Below, piece after piece: positions 54,201 through 64,000 of a DNA stretch of 64,000 nucleotides. Position numbers and translations under genes: made by a program. The notes beneath the pieces are model-generated. The model did no database searches. It was not told where the DNA came from and was given only the letters and a program-made list of their open reading frames with translations. The stretch is from Lutraria lutraria (Eukaryota > Mollusca > Bivalvia > Venerida > Mactridae). Location: the NCBI GenBank assembly GCA_964023205.1, contig OZ026833.1, forward strand, positions 39,587,137 to 39,651,136, given 5' to 3'. Every line of letters starts with the position of its first letter. Position 1 is the first letter of the stretch.

Positions 54201-57200
54201 CGTGGAAGTAAAGTGATTGACAGTTATCAGACACTAGGATATTATCACTGATACATACTGTATCAATCAGGCGATAAGTCCATTGTCCATTATTGACTAA
54301 ATTGTAAAACAAACATGGTCATTATCATCTAGTAGTGTTATGTATTAATGACTTTATCTAAGTAATCCTCTAGTATTAGGTGGTCTTTCTATGGTAAACA
54401 TCAGATATGAGGGGAAAAAGTCATTCAGCAAATATCAGATAGATATCTTCAAATTCCCTTTGATGTGTTAACAAATATGGCAGCATTTCAAAAATCATGG
54501 TTCATTTGGGACATTCCGAGTTAATAATATCAAACTGATATAATAATCATCAAATACTTTATGACTTCAGAATTTTGAAGTTATGACCATTGTGTAACAT
54601 GATTGCTGCTATGATTACATAAAATTAGATACTAATCACATACTGTAGACTGCCTGGACCAATACATTACATCATAAACAAGCTAGTAATTCAATGGAGA
54701 AGATATCCTAGAACAGTATTCCACCAATTAATAATACCAAGAAAAAATTATCATTGTGTTACTAGTAATAAATCTGAGGATATAATTGAAGCTTTGTCTA
54801 ATTTTGTAACAAAACTGACAATATTGTCGAAGCGTAAGATTTCATCATATTGCATGAGATTTGAGATAAAATAAAATAGATTTATTACTGTGTGAATATT
54901 GCTGCGAATGTGACTTTTTTAGTTAATCAATGCACCTAATTACGGTAACGGAATATGAATTTAGAACTTCAGCTGAAATCTGTGTATACTTAGCTGTGTA
55001 TTTAGTTTGGCAGTTTAAAAGGATACTTTAGTCAGAAAAATGAAACCATTAAAATATAAATACAACAAAAACAATACAAAATTTATCACACTTTTCCTTC
55101 ATTCACTCTGAAATTGTGTTGGCATTGATTAATAGCAAAACAAAAACCTGACAACTGCTAAAAGTAATATTTCTGAGTATGTTAAAAGTAAATGAAGAGG
55201 CAATAAAGTAAGATGTCCTCTGTACATTATGAGATTCTTATCAAACTAGACAAATACAAATTAATGGAAACTTCCACGCTTTTGTCAGTTGATGACAAAT
55301 GGCTTTTATAAGTATTGGTGCTGGATTTTTTTGCACCAAAAAAATGCATTCTGAGCTCATTTGAGGTAGTCAGACTAAGAATTGCTCAGGATGAAAACCG
55401 TCTCCTTAGTGCATTTATACAAAAGAGAGAACAACTTGACAATGTTCATTTACAGCCAAATCTACTGTTGATATAACCAATCAAGTCGAAATTAATTTTA
55501 GATAGTATTAACATAGATGGAATTTCTTTTTTTATTAAATTAAGCACAGTGACATTGAAACAATAAAAACCAGTCGGCCCGGCCTTACAAATAAATGTAC
55601 ACATAAATTTTTGCATGTGCCAGAAAACCTTCATCCAAGTAATACTGTTTACTACAATAAGATAGTGAATAAAATCAAACCAACAAGCAAAATTAATTCC
55701 TATATAACTTCAATTCTAGAGATTTTAGTGTCTTCTTGTTTTCAAAATCAAAAGATTGGATATTGATACTGTGGCTGAGATTCAGCAAAGGATAAAATCA
55801 ATATTGAGAATCAAATATTTTACTATGTACTTTGTAGAAATAGAAAATACCATAGCTAAGAGAGTTTATTTAATTATGAATCTAATATGTTAGAAGAACA
55901 CTTCCGATTCCATGTTAGAATTGATCAAGGAAATCATAAAAACCCTTGTGCCTGTACATGACATGACATGCGCTGGAAAATTAATGTCACTCCTACAGAA
56001 ATTCTGGTAGATCTATGTAATGATATTTTTACGTCTCCAGAGGAGTTCTAATTTGGGGGAATGAAGATACACTACTAAACAGACATGAAGACATTTCAAA
56101 TCTAAATATAAGCTTGATCTGTTTTCTCACATTTATGTTTACATTTCACAATTAAGTGTAACTCATTACAAAAGACTGGTTATCTTTAATTATCTTTTCT
56201 GTATCAAGCAAAGTGTGATTTCCCTTAAACCAGTCCAGTCTTAATCAAACATGACTGGTTTGAGTAATCTTACAGAATCAACAAAATAGCCTGATAAGCA
56301 TTGATTCACTCCATCTAAAATTGTACCACTTAAATCTACCCAGATGAATTTCAGAGAACAATAATCATTAAATCCGAGAAAATCTGAAGCATTTTACTAA
56401 AATGATCAAAATCCGAAATTCAAATCCGACATTTTTGACCATGGAAACCACAGAGCTGACTTTTATAAATGTTAGTTGAAAAAAGTCCCAATTGCACAAA
56501 TTGGTCCCTTATCATGAAAAAAGTTTCTGTCAAATGGTAAATTAAATAAAAAATATTTACTACACCAGTCTGTCAACAAATTTACAAATTTAATCAGAAT
56601 TCCACATTTCTAGGTGATTATGAAGCCACTGGCAACAAGTTAACAATAAGTCTGCTGAAAGAACAAAGAGAAATCTGCCATCAACTGGGAAACACAGAAC
56701 TGTGTAAATGGCTTTTTCAGACAGGACTATTTGAAGCTAAGTGTGGGGTACATCTATACAAGATGAAGCACATACATGCATGGCTTAACACCACTTAGCA
56801 AAGCAATACATGTATAAATAGGGTGGTCACTAGATGTCAAAAGTTGACCCCCAGCTTGGAATAATTTGAAGAGTCAACATAATTTCCTACTAATTGAGTA
56901 ATAAACTTGAACCTTAATGGTACAATTCCTTAAGAGTCAGAAGCTTTTTTGGTGCTAATTTCAGGAGTCCAAATGCCATTGGCATGCATATACCCTAGAG
57001 CAGAAATGTTCACCAAAATAATGTGCCACTATTTATCACTGACAGAAACTTTCTCCATCTTAATTATGACAGTATTATTGGAAACCAACCATGGAAGAAT
57101 AGACTAAAAATGTATGAAAGATAAACGCAAATCTTGTGTGGAAACAACTGTTTGAATCATTAATAATTACACGATTTAGAGAAATCTATTCACCACAGAC

Positions 57201-60200
57201 ACATGGAATGATACTGTGTCAGAACGCCTTGGCAATGTAAATAAACAGCAGGTGACAGAAATTAATTTTTACAATAAAGTAAAATACAGTCAAACCTGGG
57301 TTAGCAGCCACCTCTGAATAAAGGCCACTCTGTGAATAAAGGCCATTCTTTTAAAAACTGTCAAAGCTTATTTAAAACAATATTATTTCTGAATTAAGGC
57401 CACCTGTCAATAAAGGCTTCATTTTAACTTTTCCAAGGGTGGCCTTTGTTCACTTGTTTAATTGTACCAGTAATTTGCAAGACTTGGTTGAAAAAAAATA
57501 ACAATAACTGGCACTAGTCATAAAAGCATAGCTGCTTTTCAAAATAGTGATTTACTTTGTGATTATGTGCCCAACAATAGCATGTATTCTCATTGGATAA
57601 TATGTCTGTAAAGTGAAATTAAATAACAAATTCTGTAAGCTGAATTAATCTCTGGCGTATCATTCATTACATAAAAACATTTTAAAGAATCAAGATTTTG
57701 ATGGGCTTGGAGGAATGAAAGAGCCTAATCCTGTCTTAATTCTTAAGTATCAGTGAAAAACAAATCAAATTTAAAGTTAATGATAATATTAAAAAAAGCG
57801 CAGCTAATATAAAAATGTCAGATTTTATCAATAGAGTCCCGCAGGCATTTTTAGCTAGAAAAAAATGTCACATGGTAGAATCTATTGTCACAGAACGCAG
57901 ATTTAATTATCTCATTTACAAGAAAGTCGCCTTCATTTAATCACTTTCAGCGTATGTTGTGGGAAATGTATAATGGTTCTAGTCACTCATTAAATTTTTA
58001 AGAAGTCAGGATTTTAATTATTGCATAATTTACAACCAATCAGTGGTCGTAAAATTAGTTTAAATTCAAGAAAATGGCTTGCGACAATCATCAGAGAATT
58101 CCATCATTTGATGACATTTTCCATTTCATTTTCTGGCGTTACATGTAAAGACAGATGACTGCCTTAGAACATTGTCTTTAAAATCTCAACAAAACTGAAT
58201 AGAACCTTGACAAATGCTTCGTGACTCTTCTCTACATAGTCAAAATAACAGGGCTGAAAGATGTAGATGTATAAAATGAACAAATCAGGGGGAATGGCTA
58301 GGGGGAGGGGAATGGCCTAGGCCACTTTTCCATGAGGAAAAACTGGCCAGGGGGGAGGAGAAATGGCCCCTTACACTGGGATGTAAGTATGAAACCTTAA
58401 TTTTAAATCCGTTATTGGAACCAAAATGGTAATAATCGGTTGAAATATTGGAAGTGGTCTCAGATTATCAATATCATTATCCAATGAAATAAGGGGAAAA
58501 TATTGACACCTGCTCTAAAAGTAAAGTTATTGTCATAATGAGAGGACTTTAATAGTAAAGTGGTCACTCAGCAGGATTTTACTGTACTGCATGGGCAACA
58601 GGATGCATTGTTCTTGAATACAAAAATTTGTTTCCAGATTATCAATATTAATACATACTAAAGCCTGATTTCCCAGTTTCCATGGAAACACAAGGACATT
58701 ACATGCCAATAGAAAGGTATAGAAGAATGTAACATACCCAATAAAAGATCCAGACGTTATCAGTTTTGAGAATATAACTATACTTAGTCTAATGACATAT
58801 TACACATTTTCTGATACTTCCGAGACACAAAATATAATTTACTCATAGAAATAGTGCTAAAGTGTGACTTCAGCTCACCTTCCACAGACAGACCTGGCAC
58901 CAAATTTAAAAAGTAAGAACTATTTTATTCAATAAGAACATAATATCAGCTTTAATACCTTCTCTGATTCTGGGACTGAAAATGTGGACATTGTAGTGTT
59001 GTGTGCCTCTCTTAAATCTCCTCGATCTAGTTGCTCGTCGATATCAAAACTAACTTCCTTCTTCTTGACGCAGGTCACATTAGACATGGGGTCGTAAGAG
59101 AGCTTCATGTGGTCATGACCATTGTTGGTACTGTCTAGGTAACGTGATGAATCCTCCATGTAACATTTTGGGTATTTTTCATCCGGAGCAACGATGTCTA
59201 AATTCTTCCTACCTTTGCTTCTGTGATCAAATCGTCTCAAGAAGCAGATTATCAAGATCATTACAATAGACAGCACAACTGTTAAAACAACAACAACGAC
59301 AACAATCATGGTGTTATTACTGTTATCATCCCCACTGACCGCTGATGAACCATTTGTGGCCCTGACAAGAACTACATTCAAATCATATTCTGTAGTGTGT
59401 TGTGGCTCTCCACCATCTTTGACAGCAATGTTCAAATGGAAAGTCCGATTTTGTGTAACAGGCACCATTTTCTTCAGGTATACGCCTCCTAGTTTTGAAT
59501 TGATAGCGAAAAGATCATCATCATTTCCTGAAGTAATTTCGTATGAAGAGATCTGGTTCTTACCATCATCTAAATCTTCTGCGATGATTTGAGTAACTTT
59601 ATGACCTGGATTAACATCACTAAGAACCACTACAGTGTTATTTTTTGCTCTTGGGAATTTAAGAATGGGTGGATTGTCATTGACATCTTTCACATACACA
59701 GTAATGTTTGCAGAACTTGTCAACCTAGTCTTTCCCAGGTCAAAAACAATCACAGTAAACTCATATTTATTTTGAAACTCTCTATCAAGTTGTCTGTTAG
59801 TCTTTATGATGCCATCAGGAAATACCACAAAAGGCACTGTGTGTTCAAATTCTGGTTTTATCTTAAACATAAACTGTCCATTTTTTCCTTCATCAAGATC
59901 TTTAGCACTCAAACTACCAACAACTGAATCAGCAATTTTATTTTCCAGAATACTGAAGTTGGTTTGTTTTCCAATCTGAGGAGCATTGTCATTCACATCT
60001 TCAATTGTTAGTTTGACTGTTACTTTTTTGGATAATGATGGAACGCCAAGATCTTTAGCGATCACTTTAAACTCAATTACAGACATTTCCTCACGGTCAA
60101 AAACTTGATCAGCTCTCAGGCTCCCATCAATCTCATTGATCCAGAATCTATACGGAGTACTTCCTCTATCAATATAGTATCTCACTTCTCCATTCTTCTC

Positions 60201-61833
60201 ACTGTCTTGATCAAAGGCAACAATTTGGACAAATGTTCTGAAATCTCGACTGTTTTCAGGTATGCTGCCAGTAAAAATGGGTTTTATGAACTGTGGCTGA
60301 CAATCGTTTTCATCTAATAGGGATACGATAAATGCTGATGATGTACTTAATGGGGGATTTCCATAGTCTCGACAAGTGACATTGATATTATGCATGTGTT
60401 GTGTTTCCCTGTCTAGTTGTTCCTTTACCACAACTTTATATCCTCTTTTCATACTAAGAAGCTCAAATTTGCTATCATTTATATCACATTCGACTTCCCC
60501 ATTGGCTCCTGTGTCTGAATCAATCACGTTTATATGAGCAACGAATGTTCCAGGAGTCGCAGATTCAGCGATATTCTTTATCTTAGACGTTCCAGAATCC
60601 AGCAGATTGATTTCGATACTTGGTGGATTGTTTCCAACGTCAACAATATGTACCATAACAATAGTCTGAACAACGTAAGGTTGTCTGCCATTATCTAATG
60701 CTTCAATGATGATTTTGTATGAGCTTTCAGATTCATATACCAACTTATCTCTCAATTTTAAAGCACCACTATTGGCCATGATTCTAAAGATATCACTAAC
60801 TCTAGCATCAAGTTGATTTTCACTCAGTCTGTAAGAAAGACGGCCATTCTCACCTATGTCTTTATCAGTAGCTGTAATAGTTAAAATAGTAGAACCAATT
60901 GTGGCATTTTCTCTCACGGTAATGTTGTAATTATTATCTGTAAATACGGGTGCATTATCATTAACATCTGTCACTGTAATATTAACTGACACTGCACCAA
61001 TCTTTACTGGGTTGCCACCATCCTTTGCAATAATCACCACATTGTATTTATCTTTGACTTCTCTGTCAAGTTTAGCTCCCAGAACTAACTTAACAGTGTA
61101 ACTGCCATCAAGTTTTCTGACTACATTTAGTGTAAAGTTTCCATCTTGTTTTCCAATTTCGTATGCTTGAATTGAGTTTTTGCCAGCATCACCATCCACA
61201 GCACTGTCAATGTGGAAGGATGTACCAAACGTGGCCCCTTCCGATATCTCAAGCATAACAAGGTTGTGTGGAAATGTTGGTGAATTATCATTAATGTCTT
61301 CAACCACTAATGTAACAGAGACAATCTCAAAGAAAGAACTTTGCGGTCGTGATGATCTTACGGCAACATCGAAGGTAAAGGAACAAATTCCGTCAGTACG
61401 GCAGACTGTTCTAGATTCTCTGTCGATGACAACCGCTGTGGAAAGAATGCCAGTCATTTCCTGGAGAGTGAGCAAGGTTTGAATATAGTTCTGTTTCAAG
61501 AAGCCATACCTGATATGACCATCTTCTTCTGAAGGGATATTGGAAGCAAAACTACTAGATACATCTCCAACAAAGCTATCCGGTCGTTTACCTTCCTGTA
61601 TGGTGAATGTCACTTGGTAGTTTTGAGCATATATCGCAACAAACAAAGCAGAAAAGATTGACAATACCAAAGAAGAGTCCTGAGAGGCCATGTTAAGAGT
61701 TGATGGAAATTGATTTATGACTGGGTAGTCTATGTACTGTAACTTTCATCCATTGGAATAGAAACTAGAATTTCAACAGCAGGATTCATCCACTTTCTAT
61801 CAGGCTGTGTGATGTTGTGAATCTAAACCAGAC
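51257..61833 (-). CDS. Delta-1-like protocadherin, 4 coding exons
   Basis: The large exon (61833-58959, ATG at 61691) ends in phase 0. It joins 53492-53343 (phase 0), 52906-52783 (phase 1) and 51579-51257, giving 1109 residues. Residues 1-22 are a signal peptide. Seven cadherin repeats (about 23-778) are marked by calcium-linker motifs EDINDN (131), TDVNDN (242), DVGNNP (351), DENDC (460), EDVNDN (564) and KDVNDN (668). A transmembrane helix lies at 795-818. The cytoplasmic part has KEVSF (878-882), which fits the PP1-docking RVxF pattern typical of vertebrate delta-1 protocadherins, and it ends in SYV, a class I PDZ-ligand pattern. By family this is a calcium-dependent cell-adhesion protein, often neural. 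A 3' splice site at 61834 shows that 5'UTR 61692-61833 is preceded by another noncoding exon. Extra small exons in the 5.5-kb intron cannot be excluded. Confidence 0.88.
53890..54130. repeat. Degenerate tandem repeat of about 53 bp, 4-5 copies
   Basis: Words TCAGAACA, ATGTTCTTCT, GTGCATTTGATT and variants recur about every 53 bases. In the first coding intron of the protocadherin. Confidence 0.6.
54140..57286. other. Protocadherin intron, no recognised feature
   Basis: AT-rich intron sequence between coding exons 1 and 2. Short frames here lack domains and splice context. Confidence 0.5.
57287..57455. mobile_element. CAGTCAAACCTG-type TIR element, one end
   Basis: It begins TACAGTCAAACCTGGG and repeats the word GAATAAAGGCCAC several times. 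The same family is at 11411-11540. The opposite TIR is missing. Confidence 0.6.
58290..58372. repeat. G-rich purine segment with tight hairpin
   Basis: GGCCACTTTTCC and GGAAAAACTGGCC can pair around a 4-base loop, set between runs such as GGGGGAGGGG and GGGGGGAGGAG. It lies in the large protocadherin intron. No function can be read. Confidence 0.55.
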
Positions 61834-64000
61834 CTGAAATGGACAGAAAAAAAACTTTACTAGGATATTTAGATGCACAATGTGGCTTCAATCTGAAGTC
61901 TTGTTTCATTATGAGTTTAAAGAAACATCCAGCAAATAACATCAAGAACAAGTAATTCAATGAAATTCTATTATAAATCATATAAAGACATGCATGCACA
62001 CCATTTAAATTGTCTTTGATCTTGTTTACAAGCTTTTTTCAATCTCATTTGTCTTTCAAAATAATGTCCCAAATCACATTGTCTTCAAATCAAGCATTCA
62101 TAATGACAAACTGGGAGAAATAAAACGATGCAGATGGATGCCAGTTACACATGCAGTCACATCGTGCCAGAAAGATGCTGTTTACAAGATCAATGTTGTT
62201 TAAACCTATCAACATAAGTTAACAATGTTGTTGAATGTAAAATGTGTACAATACATCAATATACATGTATTTACATATATAGAAATACTGCCTTTTTGCT
62301 TTTTAAATAATTAAAATTACTGCTTAAGCATTTTTTTTCATGGATTTTTTGCGTATACACATTGATCAATCCCACTATCATGAGATAAATAAGTGGGGAA
62401 AAAAACAACACCAAATCGGTACTGAAAGTGAATCAATGTGATATCATGTTGACAATCACTTAAGTAAGACATATAAAGTTATCTGACACAATAAAATTGA
62501 CGTATAATGGGGATTAAAATACTCATACGAAATAAAATAAAGACTGAGTTAGCTTCTGCAGCAATATTCCAAGTGATTACTAGCTTTTCAAGAAATAAAT
62601 CCCCACTTAATGACTACTACGAAAGGTTCAGTAGAAAATTTTCATCTTTGATTTCATGGTAACATTAAAACCCAATTGTTCCGTTAACTTGTAGTATAAA
62701 TCGAGGAAATAGAAGAAAATCAAGGAAATGGAAGAAAATCGACCCTCTGAGCAGTTGTAAAGAACTGTGTTTGATTAGAAAGACAGAAAACAACACAATA
62801 AATATCAGTACTGAGCATTCATACATTTTAACTGCACAATTAAATTCCAATTATTTCTTAATAAATATTCACTACAGAGGAAATAAAGGCAATTAAGATA
62901 AGTTAAATCGCACAGACTTGATTTGTTTGAAATGTCTATTTATCAACAGGATCTTTTTCTGATCTCAACTTCCTGAAATATAAATCTACACGACACAAAG
63001 TCTGAAATTTCTGTCTCAGTTTCTGATCATTACAAAAATTAAAGAATTAACTGTTAAGTTCACACAGTCAATTATCAACATTTTGAGTTTTATAGAAAAG
63101 GTTAAAAAAAATTACCTTCTCTGTAAAAATACCTTAAGGTATTCCATCCTATCTAATGATTTAAGATACCTAGTCAACAAAAGACCCAATGTCAGGATGA
63201 TAAAACCGTGAAATATCAATATCGGGAAATGTTTTCTATTTAAAGTGAAGTGCTAATTGAGTTTAATGTAAATCTTTAACAATGACCATTTGGGTAAATA
63301 CAGCATTTAAAGGTGTGAAACAGAAGTATAAACGAGCAATTAAAGCCCATTGGTTTGTTGGTTTAAGGGATCCTGGCTGACCAAAGTCAAAGAAAAGGAA
63401 ACAAATAACCAACTGAAAAATATGACTCTATTATATCATATACAAACATAATGGTCGCATGATGTGGGCTGTAAATCGATACATATCCTGAATTTGATAC
63501 CTAATTGTTGACCAATTCAAATGTGCTAAAAAAATTGTTCACCATCGAAATCATGTCTAATAAGAAATGTTTTAAATGAAAATATTACTAGCACCTAGAA
63601 TGGCGAAAATGAAAATATTAGATTATTTTGTGAACTACAATTGTAATGAAAAACGACGGATATCCAATATACCGGTAGTGAAACAATAACTAGTATTCCT
63701 ATGTGCTTAACACAGTGGATATATTTATTTTGTAACAAGACAGGAACAGAAGAACAAATATATCAACTCAACACCATATCGGAAAATCTATTTGATGTAC
63801 GTGGACATTCTATTTGCTTGGCGGACAAAAGTAAATTATCTCCCACAAAATGGTTGAAACAGAAACTTGTGCTGCAACTTAATATGAAAATATTGATAAA
63901 AATGTTATAATGAGCATTGAAGCTTATGACATAGACAAAGAAGATGCAGGGCCTGTTTCAGACTTTTTAACAAGTCTGACAATTCTGAATAGAAAATAAT
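61834..64000. other. Upstream DNA of the protocadherin coding region
   Basis: The 3' splice site at 61834 (TCCATTTCAG on the minus strand) makes this region an intron of the 5'UTR, at least in part. The promoter and first exon are not identified and may lie beyond the window. No other gene was recognised. Confidence 0.5.

Noticed and set aside
59308..61482. Plus-strand open frames opposite the protocadherin
   Set aside because: Shadows of the long minus-strand cadherin exon, with no recognisable domains of their own.

Overview
The window looks like nuclear DNA of a marine invertebrate, most likely a bivalve mollusc. The evidence is AT-rich, intron-rich DNA, many small terminal-inverted-repeat (TIR) elements, tRNA-derived SINEs of a molluscan type, degraded LINEs, and a receptor that joins EGF and fucolectin-like (F5/8C/FTP) domains in a molluscan style. 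No bacterial, viral or organellar genes were seen. Species is inferred only at class level.

There are four supported protein-coding loci, all multi-exon, rebuilt here from splice sites and matching codon phases. (1) 1502-9248 (+) is a flavin-containing monooxygenase (FMO) of 4 exons and 458 aa. Its first intron holds a 146-bp tandem-repeat element and a 55-bp satellite. (2) 12479-17379 (-) is a second FMO of 4 exons and 453 aa, tail-to-tail with the first and with the same exon structure. Upstream, 19430-20783 (-) is a 5'-partial tandem copy: exons 1 and 2 are intact and exon 3 is cut short. (3) 27151-45829 (+) is a 10-exon, 480-aa type I membrane receptor: signal peptide, EGF-like, two fucolectin-like domains, EGF-like, transmembrane helix and a short tail with three YxxL/V motifs. 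Its large third intron has been filled by transposons. (4) 51257-61833 (-) is a delta-1-like protocadherin of 4 coding exons and 1109 aa, with seven cadherin repeats, a PP1-docking-like motif and a PDZ-ligand-like C-terminus.

Mobile DNA makes up much of the rest. LINE remnants lie at 24590-25980 (-) and 28790-34459 (+). The second is interrupted by another LINE fragment and a small TIR element. Two inverted copies of a ~1.5-kb TIR element (34723-36215 and 38938-40400) bracket a 1.17-kb near-perfect palindrome and one receptor exon. Other TIR elements lie at 1158, 22877, 34028, 43555, 45107, 48348 and 49615. One of them sits 60 bp upstream of the first FMO start codon and carries paired CRE and E-box motifs.

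The most interesting points are the receptor with its ITAM/ITIM-like tail, the promoter-proximal TIR element, the giant palindrome next to a receptor exon, and the spare FMO first exons that could in phase terms splice into the downstream FMO. All gene models are inferred from sequence alone; transcript reads would settle them.
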